Origin: Nymphaea colorata
Taxonomy: Eukaryota; Streptophyta; Magnoliopsida; Nymphaeales; Nymphaeaceae
Length of the DNA: 64,000 nucleotides
Assembly: GCF_008831285.2 (NCBI RefSeq)
Contig: NC_045144.1
Span: 24,445,716-24,509,715 of the forward strand
Direction of reading: 5' to 3'
The notes under the pieces were generated by a model. That model saw only the letters and a list, made by a program, of their open reading frames with translations. It did not search any database and was not told the origin of the DNA. The position numbers and the translations under genes were made by a program. Positions 45,642 to 58,425 of this stretch are shown one piece after another; the first letter of the stretch is position 1, and each line of letters begins with the position of its first letter.

Positions 45642-46767
45642 TGTCCCAAATTAGCAATCTTTGAAGTGCTTTTTCCAATTTATTAATGTGAACAAATTGG
45701 TAGAAATAACACATATAATTGGTCAAAGAGGTGAAAGGGTTTGGAGAGAGTTATGTGCAACTGGTTAGTGTTTCGAAAGACATCCACAGAGAAATTTGGA
45801 AATGGCAGGGTCAAGGGGAGATAGCTATTCTTGCAGCAGAAATTCATGGAGACCCACATGAAGCTTGGATCAGTTTCAACAACCAGGCTGGAAAAAACAA
45901 GAGCCATGCTGGAGGGCAAAAATATCCACAACAGTAGAAGACAGATGTATGTGAAACAAGAGAACATGTGGGAATTTCTAGGCCTATACCGGTGATGGTT
46001 TATAGCGATGAAAAATAGTGGTGCATGTCGTGAAGCATCTCTACATATCATGGCATGTATAGATCATGGGCATATGTCGTTGGCACAAGAATTTGGTTTC
46101 ACGAGGTTAGGGCATGTGCCTAGGTTCTTCTTGCACATTTCTTTCATTTATAGAGAGATCTGTGTGTTTTCTAGGGGAGATTAAGTTTGTTGATGGGTGT
46201 TTGAAGAGTTTCTTTGATGATTTTCTGCAAATGCTTGTGTTTGCCTGTTTGTCGACACTTTTTTAGGTCCACATGTTAGTGTTGTTCAATTCAGCCCTTG
46301 AAAATCTCCAGGATAGTAACAGAGGTATTACTCTGGCTGCATTATGTCTTTCTCTTACAACCAAACATTTGATTTGACGAGATTGAGTCCAATACAAAAA
46401 TCCATCACATGGGGTTGTTCTTTATAGAAGGTGAAACTTTGTCAATTTCACATGAAAGGAAATCAATGGAAAGAAAGGGATATGGAGAACGTGAAGATCC
46501 TGAAGCACAAGGAAAGTGGGAGGATCATGCTGTTTAGCCAGCAGTTAAAGACCTAACGTGTTGCATCAATTATCTTAGTAACGACCTCTCTTTTTCCTTC
46601 TTCATTCCAACTCCAGATTTTATCTGCAATTAGAATATTAAAATTATGGTTCTTTTTATGGATTGAGTGATTTTCATGTTTTTCAGTCTTTCATACTATA
46701 TCTGAACATCAATAATGATAGTTCTTGCGTGTGCTTGTTGATGGCAACTTGAAGGATAAGCTATTTT
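45642..46767. other. Spacer, with a CACTA-like motif, no gene recognised
   Basis: Overlapping ORFs at 45,719-45,937 (plus) and 45,683-46,051 (minus) lack recognisable domains. At 45,980-46,022, GGCCTATACCGGTGATGG and TATAGCGATGAAA resemble the subterminal motif of the CACTA-like end at 56,976. The rest is AT-rich. Confidence 0.45.
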
Positions 46768-47966
46768 CATATCTCAAACTGGTGGACTGCCTCTCTTACT
46801 CTTGTACTTAATAATATATCAAGCACACTTAGAAGAAGTCCTACATTCTAACTAAAAATCAATCTTTGTATGTGTAGATTAAGAAATGAATATTTGCGTT
46901 GAATCATGAGAAATTATGTGGGAGAGACAAATGAATGTCCTCATACAGTTTCTCTTCTTCTTTCATGCATTCACACACCAAAATCAATTGCACACATGCA
47001 CATTCTAAAAAAAATAAGTGATCCTATTTCAAACTGCAAAAAGTGGAGAAGTCATATTGCAATAAGAATGTGGAAATCTCACTTAGTTTCAAAAGAAGAC
47101 ATAAGCATCATATCCTAATTTTCCCAAAAAAATTTGAAAACAATATATTTTCTAACATTTTGGAATCTACTTTCCATCAAAAGAGTGAGTTTCATTTGCA
47201 CCTAATTCTTCACTAAAAAGGGAATTCACTTGAAATCACGTTCATATCTCTTAAACCTAATCATGTGATTTGGCAAAAAGAGATTTCAAAATTAATCTAT
47301 TTGCTAAGAAAACTTAGTTATCTTGTGTCCAAAATCAATACAATTATTAATTGAGCTTAATGATTTCCCAAAAACTTGAACACAATTTGATGTCAATTTC
47401 AATCCAAAATCATGCAGTGATCTTGAGTTCACAACAAAGAATTAGATCTCCATCTCCAAATTCTCAAATTTTCTAAACAAATTTTCAATTTTCTATCCAA
47501 TATTTCAATTCAAAATTGCTAAAATTATCAAGCAAAACTCCAAAATTTTGGGTCAAAACCACGATCCAAGTGAATTTTCAATACCTTTGCCATCCAGTGG
47601 CACATTTTTTTTGCCAAAACAATGAATTCCAATTTAAACAATGGTAATTTTTTTTATTTTTTTCAAAGAATTTACCAATTTCCTAAACAAACAAGTTGAA
47701 TTTTCAAATAGCTTACCAAATCAAGTTAATTTTTCAAACAACTTGTGCAAATTTCTTTCTTATTTACCCAAAAAAAGTTTAGAAATCGCTTGTTCAAAAC
47801 CAAGATCAAAATGAAATTCTAATTTCAATTTCAACCCTCTATCCACAAGCATACTTGTACATGATCCAAGAAATACTTAGTCCTTTGTCCAGTTACCCTT
47901 GTTAAAGGCGGCTAGAATGGTTGGATCTCGTACTGATTGGCTGATCCTTTTCTCTTAAATTTTTTC

Positions 47967-48203
47967 TCAAAAATCAATTTGAAATTTTTCTGCTTCGCAT
48001 AAATACCCACACTCAATCGACACCTTAAGGATAGGAGGGGTGCAAATAGACAAACATTCAACCACAGGATCGTAGGTGTAATGATAGCTTAAAGTATTGT
48101 CATTTGCAAAACCAGATGCAAAGACTACCAATCCTAGAGCATAAGCATCTGAAACAAGAGATGTATGAGGAAGTAGAAGTTCAGGTATGTTGTCTTCCTC
48201 CAT
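47967..48203 (-). other. Conserved frame in left arm, unidentified
   Basis: Reads LLPHTSLVSDAYALGLVVFA then SGFANDNTLSYHYTYDPVVE and ends EKFQIDF. The right arm carries the same frame on the plus strand (58,219-58,425), with changes spread over many codons but no stop over about 68 residues. This could be weak protein constraint or chance. No family recognised; a retroelement fragment is possible. Confidence 0.25.
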
Positions 48204-49964
48204 GGCCTTTCTTGTGCAAAAACTTAAAAGTTTGAGTGACTAAGGAACATTTGATAAGGAGCACTTATAAGTGATCCAAAGGTGATGTCTGAATCTGGTT
48301 CACTTGAGAAGAATATGTTGATGTCTGGCAAGATTTCCATGAAAACTGTATTTGGAAGAAGAAAACTTAATAAAGATGGATCTGAAGGAAGCATATAAAA
48401 TATTTGACACCACTTTGATTGTATTATCCCTAATAGAATGTATCCTTTCCTAGTTTTAACATTATTGTTGAGCTACTTATATCTTGTAGCTTTCATACCT
48501 TGAAGGATTGAACTGAGTTGCCATAGAACTCAACCTGTGTTCAAATATTGATAAAAGAATTGGTTAATCCCAATTGATAAACTTTTTCTTGTTTTTTTAT
48601 TTGCACAAAAGCTACTTCATATGCTGGTAGTTAATTTCTTTATATTCTTATGGCACTTGGCAGTGAATCAAAAAGGCATCTAGAGGACTGTTTATTGGAA
48701 TATTGGCATCACTCTCTTTCGCCATAAATCACTTCAGGTAGCTATCATGTGTGATTTAACTTCATTTTTTGAAAGTAATTATGTTGTCTTACATTGATCA
48801 AATTCCTACCTATTGGTGCTAAAGGGTTTGCTTTTTTATCATTTATTGCAGGTTTCTTGCTCTGCTTCTCAAACCCAAGAAGCATCACCAGTACCGTAAC
48901 TACTGAACTTCTACCACCATTCTATTGGCTATAGAGTCTTCATCTTGAGCATTATTAATGTCTTTAAAGGGTTGAAGTTCATTCAAGAGAAATTGTAATC
49001 AAAGGCATCATCTACCACCCTATCTAGTGAACACCAGTCTATTGGCTACAGAGCCATCATATTGAGCATTTAAGATTGTAATCATCCAATTCTACGTTGG
49101 GTTATGTTTCAAATTTCATCTATGAAATATGTAATCTACTAAATTTTAGGTGGCCTCTACAAATTTTCTTAATGCAAATTTTTTATGCAGCCTTCACTTT
49201 TTTTTTTTTTTTTGCAGACTGCATTAGTAAATTTGTTAGAAAATCATCAATTTGTTGACAAGAAAGTTGGCTATTGGTGATGAAGGCTCAAAAATGTTGT
49301 TTAGGAAATTGTTGTGTACTTTACACATTGCTTATCACTTCTGATATTGAGGTAGTACAGAAATACATTTATGTTTGCTTCTCATATGCTCTTTTTATGG
49401 ATATCAACTTTGATTATTTCTTGTTCTTACAGCCTTAAGACGGTTTGCATTCAAATGGAAACTTATAGAATTTGAATTGTGTCAACACTATATGTAGTTA
49501 CTTCAATGTATGGAACAGGGACGAGCATCAGAATTGGTGTGGCCTGCTACAAATATTGATGTAGCTTTATTTTCATTAGATGTATGCACAATTTAATTAC
49601 TTTATAAAATTTTACTATTACATTTGGTTTTGTTTCTTCATTCATGATGGATTGCAACAACCAGGGTTACTTTTCATCAATATAGCTTTGCCACTACCGG
49701 TATAGTTTTTTTTTTTTTTTTTGGGTGGGGGGATAGTAAATTCTAAAGAAGGAGAGTCTTATGCAGATATAATTGGTCTAGCTGCCTTTTCTCATCATTG
49801 TGTTTCACTTAGTGCCTGATGCATGAAAAAATTTTTGCTCTCTTTATATTTTTTGTTTTTTTTTGGAATAAAAGTAGTTAGCCTAGCTGCCACCTAGCAT
49901 ATCCTTAGCAGGAAATTTTTCTTTGTTAAATTCAGCATTAAGTTACTCATCCAATATGCATCAA

Positions 49965-50165
49965 GGGGCATAGCATAATTGGTTGCATGGACAGACATGT
50001 AGAATACATGTTTCTTGTTTGATTCTCTTGGTTTTTACATTCCGGACTATGAAAAGTGGGATCCTGACACTCAAGTTGAAGGGTGTACCGTACCTTGGGC
50101 CACCCAGATCTGATGTAGCCCAGGACCCCAGAAGCAAGGAGAATGGGGGGTCTTAGGTCTTTTTG
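49965..50165 (+). mobile_element. SINE-like (tRNA-derived) element, left arm
   Basis: TAGCATAATTGG resembles a tRNA A box, and TGTTTGATTCTC about 45 bp on resembles a B box, the layout of a plant SINE head. A GC-richer body (ACACTCAAGTTGAAGGGTGT, GGGCCACCCAGATCTG) follows. No clear tail or target duplication was found. Confidence 0.45.
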
Positions 50166-51240
50166 GGACAATCCATCTTCGCAAAAATTAAATGGCAAAA
50201 ATACCTACACTAATCACAGGACACAAAATCAATAGAAAGAACCAATCTGAACAAATTGATAGCCTCAAAACAAAGAAATATGGTTTTAAATTGACGATAC
50301 TATGAATAGGCCAAAGGCCCTCTCCCCTTTCGCTTGACAGTGGGGTTCACGGCTACTCTGGGACTTTGGGTAAAACATCGTCTATGTTAATGTTTACGAT
50401 TATGTTTCTTACATTTCAAATTATGTTTTTTCAATAAATGAATAACAAATTCAGGATCGTAAACATTCATAGAAAAGAAAACAAGTAAATGATATTTTTG
50501 TACAAGGTTTATTAATGTTAGATATAGTTGCTACTATTTTAATCAAAGTCTTTTTCAAATATACTTTTTTGACTTTTTAATTTTATATGTCCACATAAGT
50601 TTTTGTTACATTAAGTAATTACATAGTTGAATTTATTCTAGTTGAGACAAAAAAAAGGTTTTAAAATCACTCTTCCTTCATATTATGATGTTTAATTTTC
50701 TGAAAATCATATAATTTGTCATCAACTTTTGGTAAATTTATTTTTCCTCCAATGCATCACCTTTATAAAGGTAGAATATCCATGAAAATTTCTCTATTTT
50801 GTTTTTGTAGCAAAATGTTGGTTCAAGAATAAAAGTTGTTAGTTAGAGCTACATATCAAGGGTACGTTTCTTAATCCTTTTCATTTCTTCACAGTAAATA
50901 TAGGCGCACTCCTTCCCAGTGCATGTAGCCTATATAATATAAATTAGTAATGTTAGGCTGATGGATAACAAGATTAAAAAACCGAGGGAACGTATTTTTG
51001 AAATAAAATTATTTAAAATCATCCAACACATGGTAATTAACTTTTATGCAGAAAATTCAAGAAATTCAGTAAGAGGTCTGTCTATTTGTAAAAGCTTTAA
51101 AAAATTATGTTATTGCTTTCCTAAATATTCCATGCCAATATTTTGGTTTCCACTATATGATAGAAAAAATAAATCTCTTACTTGAATTTTTCTTTTTCAT
51201 TCCATTCCAAAGCAAGTCTTTTTATTCATTTCAAGTCAAC

Positions 51241-51769
51241 AATTGAAGTCATTTCAGCAAAAATAAACTCACCCAACAAAGCCATCCCTCTCTTTCGCTT
51301 CTTAGTAAATTTTTTTTTAGCAAAAGAAAATTGAAACCTTCCAACTGTTATGATCTCATTTGACGTGACAGAACATTAAATGAATGGTCTGATTGTAGGC
51401 AAAAATGTGGGCCTTAGATATAACTTAGATCCAAACCTGAACAATTTATGTGGAGAAAAACCGATAGAGTCCCAACGTCCAAAATAATTCTCAATAATAA
51501 ACTTGACAAACTTGACTTAGTAAAAACTCATCAACCAAGCCAACAAAGTTCACAAAGTGAACTTAACTAAGCAATGATGTAAAGTATGCATCAAGGAGAA
51601 GGTATGTTATGTATAGTTTTGTGACTATGGTTGAGAACGAATTTAAAAGCAGCAAATTAAAGTTCAAAGCTGACAAGGGTGTTCAATTTTTTACACATAA
51701 TTTGAATTATTTTCTACAAAGTAAAGAATATTACACTATCATGGCTGCCCCTACACACCACAACAATTT
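51241..51769. other. Spacer between inverted arms, left part
   Basis: AT-rich, no gene recognised. It adjoins the copia relic and may include remnants of its 5' part. Confidence 0.4.
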
Positions 51770-53150
51770 GGTGTTGTAGAGGGGCAGCCTTTGCACATAC
51801 TTGACGTCTCATGCTCTCAAACATCAAGCAAATTTACCTTTGTGTTTATTGGGGGAATGAAATGGCAGTTGATCAATAGGACTTCTAGTGAAAAACTAGA
51901 AAGCAAAACACCATTTAAGACTTTATTCAATCTAAAACCATCCTCTACCCATATGAAGTTTTTTGGATGCCCCTGTTTTGCCACCAACTTGAACTCGACT
52001 TCAAAATTTGATGTTAGAATGAAGATGTATTTTTACTGGGCTATGTATTTGGGCAAAAAGTGTGCATTGTATTTGATTTAGAAAGAAAAAAAAAATCTCT
52101 AGCCGAGATAGGTATGTAGAAATTGATCATGAACAAAATTTGATCTCAGAACCACTAAATAATGAACATGCTATACGTATTGTTGTCATTCTCCACATTT
52201 CCACTAGATCATCATTCATTTCTATTGAATGTGTCTCAAGTTACAACTTCCTGCAATTAGGTTCTGAAAGATCAAAGTTAGCATCATGCAAAGATCGAAG
52301 AGTTTAATGCATTGGAAGCAAAACAAACTTGGATTTTAGTTTATCTTCTTCCTGGAATTAAGCCAATCGTCTGTGAGTGGATTTATCGACTAAAGTATAA
52401 AGTGAATGAAGAAATCAAATGGTGAAAAGTCTAGCTAGTAGCCAAGGGCTATTCACAAATCGAGGGTTGGTTTACAGTGAAATGTATGCTTCAGTTGCTA
52501 AAATTGCTACTACGATGTGTCTACTAATGATTGCAACTAAAATGCATTATTAGTTTTTGTTCCAATGGATGTTCACAATGCACTTTTGCATGGTGAACTC
52601 AAGAGGAAGTACACATGCAACCTCCATAATGATATGGAAGCAAGAGTTAGACAAGAATTTCCAAGTTGATTATGTCATTGTAAGGTCTAAAGCAGGCACC
52701 CAAAAATTGGTCTCAACTGCCCAACTTGAATTTGGATTTTCTCAATTGAAGTGTGTTTGCTCATTGTTCACACATAGCAAAGGTAACAACTTTATAGTTT
52801 GCTGATTTATAAAGATAATCACATAGTCATAGGTAACCAGAAAGAAAGTTTAGCTACAAATTTCATATGAAAGACCTTGGCCACTTGAAATATTTTCAGG
52901 ACATTGAGTTGTCAAGAACAGAGAAAAAAGGGATTTATATATCTCAAAGGAAGCATATATATCACATTATAAAAAAAAAAGGAATGCTAGCAATGCAACC
53001 GTGTTCACTTCGTTAGACGGTTGTCTAAAATTGTCTTATATGAAAGTCAAGTTGGTCAAGAACCCTTCAAGTTATCCTTACTTGCTGGGTCCTTTAATCT
53101 AACTAACCATAACATGGCCAGATATTCTTTTTGCTGTATGAAGCTTCTAC
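51770..53150 (+). pseudogene. Old Ty1/copia integrase-reverse transcriptase relic
   Basis: Plus-strand pieces in copia order: LINRTSSEKLESKTPFKTLF and HMKFFGCPCFATNLNSTSKF (integrase end, 51,791-52,081); LEANKTWILVYLLPGIKPI, LVAKGYSQIEG, then LKQAP and FHMKDLGHLKYFQDIELSRT (reverse transcriptase, 52,300-52,930). Many stops and frameshifts; no RNase H or LTR seen. Clearly older than the element at 32,108 and from a different copia group. It lies between the two inverted arms. Confidence 0.85.
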
Positions 53151-54530
53151 AAGCATTGATAAGATTCGCACATTGTGGAGGATCATCAATCAAGTAATTA
53201 AGCACTGTACATGATATTTTCTATTATCTCACCTACAACATTTAACAAATTCTCCCCTAAGATAAAATTAATCAATGGACTGTCACATTAGGTATCAAAC
53301 CAGAATTTTGCTAATGAGCTAGATTTCACCATTCATTGAACATCTTTGTAAATTCTATTTCAAACCCTCATAATTCCTTCTATAGCGGCAATATCCTGTT
53401 TCCTCAACTGTTGTCCCATGACTTTTGTTGGAAAGATATTTATCGTTGCAAGATGTTGTCCATAAAATGACAAGAAATAGCTCTACATCATAAATAGAGT
53501 AGGTATACAAAATTCTTGTCAGTTACCTTTCAAATAACCACACAGCTCCCTTTGTTCATGGTTTGAGACAGAGAACTACAAGAAATAAGATGAAATTTAT
53601 GACATCAACCAAAATCACCCTACAACAATTTAGCAAATAATCCTTCCGTGGTGTTGCAACCTCCATAATCTATGGAAAAATGTGTTGAAAGTAATTTAGT
53701 TGGCCGCTTAATCCAGTTAACAATTTTCTCAACATTTACGGCAAGAATAATGAAAGTGTGGAAGATAATTGGGGACAAAGGAATTGGTTACCACCAAAGA
53801 GTCACGTCCAATTATTTTCCAGCTTGTTTGTATATGTCATTGTCCATTTGGTTTAAGATAGTCGTTCAGTAATTCAGTGAAATGAAAAATAAGGATCTCA
53901 TTCATGTCAATGTACATTGGTTTCTTTCTTTCTTTAATTGTGGTCGGCCGTGCAGAGGAAGCTGGTGATCACAAGCTGCCATTAATTGTTGTCCTGTCCG
54001 TATATTCTCCCTTGAATGGCAGCTCTTTTTTCTCATTCCTTATGGATTATTTGGCAGCATTAATAGACCTGTGAGTGATTCATGAATCTATCCATTTTTT
54101 TTTAGTGAATTCAATGTTCATGTGGGAAAATCTACCAGCTACCTTTCTAATTATTAACTCATGACATAGATGGTTGTAAAATGTAGGAAAATTATTTATG
54201 TCAGGCTTCTTATAAATACTTAATGTCTTTCACATCTGGTTGAAGTCGGTGGCAGAGGCAAACAATTTTAGATTCTCAAGATGATAAATCTATATGAAGG
54301 TGCTAATTGTATACACATATGTGCTAATTATTGAATGCAGCAAAATGAAAAATCAATAAATTTTGTGCATTGGGGTGGGCAAATTAATTATATATAGCTT
54401 AGCAAACTGGTTCAAGTATGCAGTTAAGTGTTTAATTTGGAATTAGTTTAACAACGGTATGCTGGGAGAAAAAATGACAAAATCGCAATATGTATATATA
54501 TATATATATATATATCATTTTTGATCACCT
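53151..54530. other. Spacer between inverted arms, no gene recognised
   Basis: AT-rich with one AT microsatellite at about 54,490-54,515. Short ORFs lack domains. Confidence 0.5.
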
Positions 54531-54905
54531 ATTAACAAAGAGACCGTTTGCGTGCTCCACAGGAAAGACGTGGAGGATAGGGCAGTGTCTTCTTCACCCC
54601 GGTGGGCCCCAACCTTGGCTTTCAGTACATACCTGTCTATTTATCCCGTTTTCATACATCTATTAACAAGGAGACAGTTTGCGTGCTCAACGGGAAGACG
54701 TGGAGAACGGGGAAGTGTCTTCTTCCACCCTCCTACCCCGGCGGGCCCCACCCCTAGCTTTCGGCATCAGTACATACCTGTACATACTCCATATATCCCA
54801 TTTTCATACATCTATTAACAAGGAGACGGTTTGCGTGCTCCGCTGCAAGACGTGGAGGACGGGGAAGAACCTGCGGGCACCAACCCTGGCTTTTCGTATC
54901 GGTAC
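54531..54905. repeat. Three-unit tandem repeat, 130-152 bp
   Basis: Units begin TATTAACAA(A/G)GAGAC at 54,531, 54,661 and 54,813. Each carries GTTTGCGTGCTC, AGACGTGGAG and, except the shorter third, CTTCTTC...CCCCGG and CAGTACATACCTGT. The units are GC-richer than the surroundings. ORFs of 76-105 residues through them are repeat translations. Confidence 0.85.
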
Positions 54906-55257
54906 ATAGTGTATCTCCAACGTGCTTTTCTTATTAAAAAGGGGAAAGCACATTGGATATACAAAGGCCAGATCCATCTATTTTGGCTTGTTTTGGATTT
55001 CAAAACATGCAATTGTATAGGTAAAGGCGGTCCAATTTTGGATCTGGATTGCGATCAAGTAATTGATATCCCCATGTTGGGCCGTTTGAATTCAAGTCCT
55101 CAATATATACTTACACAAATTCAAAATTTCTTATCCAAAATATCTTAATAAATACTTGAACCAAATTTTGTTTATATATGTCACATTTTTTTGTTGTTCT
55201 TTCCCTCAGTTTTTGCTCACTATCTCAACTACTTTTTTTTTGTTTGAAAAAACACTC

Positions 55258-55295
<38 letters not shown>

Positions 55296-55447
55296 CATCA
55301 CAATTTTTGGTTGCCCTTTCCCTCCGTTTTTTCTCACTAACTCAACTATACAGCAAACCCTTTGCGTCTTTGGAAAAAAAATAAAAGGAATTTTGCGAAG
55401 AAGCAAAGAGAGGGATGGTTGCATCAGCTTATTTTTTGCTAGAATGA
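54906..55447. other. Spacer with AT microsatellite
   Basis: AT repeat at 55,259-55,292. Two versions of (C/G)GTTGCCCTTTCCCTCxGTTTTT(T/G)CTCACTA flank it (55,195-55,230 and 55,308-55,345), a short direct repeat. No gene. Confidence 0.6.
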
Positions 55448-55672
55448 CATCAATGATTGATTTGAAATGAATAAAAAGACTTGGTTTGGAATGGAATGAA
55501 AAGGAAAAATTCAAGTAGGAGATTCATTTGTTGTATCATATGAGTGGAAATCAAAATATTGGCATGGAATATTTAGGAAAGGGATAACATATTTTTTTAA
55601 ATCTTTTACAAAGCATTGCTAATTTATGTTATGTCGGTTATATGCACTGGGAAGGAATGCGCTTATAATTAC

Positions 55673-55926
55673 TGTGAAGAAATGAAAATGTTCAAGAAAT
55701 GTACCCTTGATATGTAGCTCCAAAAAACAGCTTTTATTTTACAACCAAAATATTGCCACAAAAATAAAATAGAGAAATTTTCATGGATTTTCTCTCTTTA
55801 TTGTGAAGAAATGAAAATGATTAAGAAATGTACCCTTGATATGTAGCTCGAAGTAACAAACTTTATTCTTCAACAAACATGTTGTCACATAAATAAAATA
55901 GAGAAATTTTCAAGGATTTTCTGTCG
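55673..55926. repeat. Tandem duplication of about 127 bp in right arm
   Basis: GTGAAGAAATGAAAATG...GTACCCTTGATATGTAGCTC...ATAAAATAGAGAAATTTTCA occurs twice in succession. The left arm has one copy (near 50,780-50,905). Confidence 0.85.
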
Positions 55927-56559
55927 TTATAAAGATGCTGCATTGGAAGAAAAATAAGTTTTCCAAAAGTTGATGACAAATTATAAGATTTTTAGGAAAT
56001 AAAACATTATAACAAGAAGGAAGAGAACGATTTAAGAACCACTTTTCTGTCTCAACTAGAATAAATTCAACGTTGTCATTATTTAATGTAATAAAAATTT
56101 TAGTGGATATAGAAAATTAAAAAGTCTTAAAAATATATTTGAAAAAGATTTTGATTAGTAGCAACTAAATCTAACATTAATAAACCTTGTGCACACAAAT
56201 CGTGTACTTGTTTTCTTTTCTTTGAACGCTTGTGTTCCTTAGTTTGTTATTTGTTTTTTGAAAAGACATAAATTTAAACGAAAGAAAAAAGATCATAAGC
56301 AGTAAAGTAGACGAAGTCTTACCCAGGTCCCGAAGGAGCCAGGAATCCAAGTGGCCAGCGCAAGGGAAGAGTGCCTTTGAATTATTCATAATATCTTTAT
56401 TTTAAAACAATAATTCTTAATTTTGAGGCTATCAATTTGTTGAGATCAGTTCTTTCTATTGATGTTGTGTCTTGTAATTAGCGTAGGTATGTTTGCCATT
56501 TAACTTCTGCCAAGGTGAATTGACCTAAAAAGATTGAAAATACCCCAAATTCTCCTTTC

Positions 56560-56728
56560 TTCTGTGGTTTTGGCTGCACCATATCTGGGTGGGCCGGAGT
56601 GTGGTACACCCTTGAACTTGAGTGTCACGATCACACTTCTCACAGCCCAGGAATGTAAAACCCTTGGGAATCAAACAAGCAACATGTCTTCTACACATCT
56701 GCCCATGCAACCAATTATGCTATAACAA
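56560..56728 (-). mobile_element. SINE-like (tRNA-derived) element, right arm
   Basis: Reverse-complement counterpart of 49,965-50,165, with TAGCATAATTGG and TGTTTGATTCCC (closer to the B box consensus). Present in both arms, so it was inserted before the inverted duplication. Confidence 0.45.
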
Positions 56729-56975
56729 TTGATGCATATATTATGAGTTAATGCTCAATTTAACAAAGAAATTTTTCCAACTAAGGATATGCCAGGTGGT
56801 AGCTAGTTTACCTATTTTTACTCAAAAAAAAAAGGATCAGGAAACCACAGAATGTTTCACGCATCAGGCACTAAGCGAAACACACTGATGAGAAAAGGCA
56901 GCTATACCAATTAACCAGTATCAATCTTCTCATCTATATAACTATATCTGCATAAAGCTCTCCTTCCTTAGAATT

Positions 56976-57234
56976 CACTACAAAAACAAGCCTATACCGG
57001 TGAAAGTAATGCCGGTACTGTCACTGTTGTTTGTCGTGTTCGGGTAGCCTATAGCGGTGAATGTGTGTCATCGGTAGAGTTGTCGACTATTTCATCGCTA
57101 CAGTTAGCTCCACCGGTGAAAAAGTCACCCTAAAAGCTTAGGTTGCCAAGACTCTGGGTTTAGCGGTGATTTATTTCACTGTTTCGATGTGACCCCGCCA
57201 TTCTTTGCCTTTTTTGGTGCACTTTATCACTAGT
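56976..57234. mobile_element. CACTA-like transposon end with subterminal repeats
   Basis: Begins CACTACAAAAACAAGCC, the typical CACTA terminus, followed by repeats of CCTATACCGGTGA / CCTATAGCGGTGA / CACCGGTGA in both orientations. The far end (CACTTTATCACTAGTA) is not a clear inverted partner. The left arm keeps only a scrap (CACTACCGGTATAG, about 49,693-49,735), so the element predates the inverted duplication and was then deleted there. Confidence 0.6.
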
Positions 57235-58218
57235 ATGTCCATTATGAATGAAAAAATAAAAACCTGATTCAATAGTAAAATTGTATAAAGGATTTAAATC
57301 TTGCATACATCTAATGAAAATAGCGCTACATCAATATTTGTAGCAGGCCACACCAATTCCTATTTTTGTCCTTGTTCCGTACAGTAAAGTACCTACATAT
57401 AGTGTTGCTGCAATTCAAATTCTACAACATGCCATTTGAATGCAAACGTCATAAGGCTGTAAAAACCGGAAGGAATCAAAGTTGATACCCATAAAAATAG
57501 CATATGAAAAGAAAACATAAATGTATTTCTATACTACCTCAATAGCATAAGTGATCAGCAATGTGTAAAGTACATAACAATTTCCTAAACAATTTTTTTG
57601 AACCTTCATCACCAATAGCTAACTTTCTTCTCTCCAAATTGATGATTTTGTAACAAATTTACTAATTCAGCCCGTAAAAAAAAGAAGTGAAGGCTGCATG
57701 AAAATTTTTCATTAAGAAAATATGTAGAGACCACCTAAAATTTGGTAGATTTCATATTTCATAGTTGAAATTTAAAACATGACCCAACGTAGAATTAGAT
57801 GATTACAATCTTAATTGCTCAAGAAAACATACCTGAACTCATGCTCTTCCCCTTTCCATCGACTCAGCTTCTCAGAGCATTGTGGACAATTTATCAATCA
57901 TAAAGGAGCATATGAAATCAATTAGCATGATATGAAAGTTTCACTCCGTTTTGTCTGCATATGATCGGGTTTATTTATAGCTGGTTACAATTTTCCTTTT
58001 GGGTTGTCTTAACAATTCTCCATGTGCTACAATGTTTCACTGGCTAATAGTTGTCCATGCTACATGTTGAACTATCTTGAGGCCTTTGAAAAGAATGCTT
58101 TTTAAATTTAGATAGGTAATTTCGATGTTATTCATGTTGATTCTCGCTCTATAGAATGGTGGTTTTCTTTTTTCCAATCACGCTACTAAGACTACCCACT
58201 AGTGCAGATCGATATCTA

Positions 58219-58425
58219 CTTCCTCATACATATCTTGTTTCATATGCTTATACACCAAGATTGGTAGTCCTTGCATCTGGTTTTGCAAATGACAATGCTT
58301 TAAGCTACAATTACTCCAACAAACCTGTGGTTGAATGCTTGTCAGTTAGCACCTCTCCTGTCCTTAATGTGTTGATTGAGTGTGGGGAGTTACCCAAAGC
58401 AGGAAAATTTCAAATTGGGTTTTGA
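58219..58425 (+). other. Conserved frame in right arm, unidentified
   Basis: Counterpart of 47,967-48,203: LLPHTYLVSYAYTPRLVVLA, SGFANDNALSYNYSNKPVVE, ending GKFQIGF and TGA. Both copies end at the same point. Confidence 0.25.

Larger units (their letters stand above)
46768..51240 (+). repeat. Left arm of a large inverted duplication
   Basis: Aligns in reverse complement with 55,448-59,622. Outer edge: GTGGACTGCCTCTC, CTTAATAATATATCAAGCACAC; inner edge: CATTCCATTCCAAAGCAAGTC. Divergence by eye is roughly 15 percent with many indels. The arm contains a conserved minus-strand frame (47,967-48,203), a SINE-like piece and a trace of a CACTA-like end. No gene family recognised. Confidence 0.88.

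Noticed and set aside
45683-46051. 122-residue minus-strand ORF
   Set aside because: No domain, overlaps an equally plausible plus-strand frame, and lies in transposon-rich DNA.
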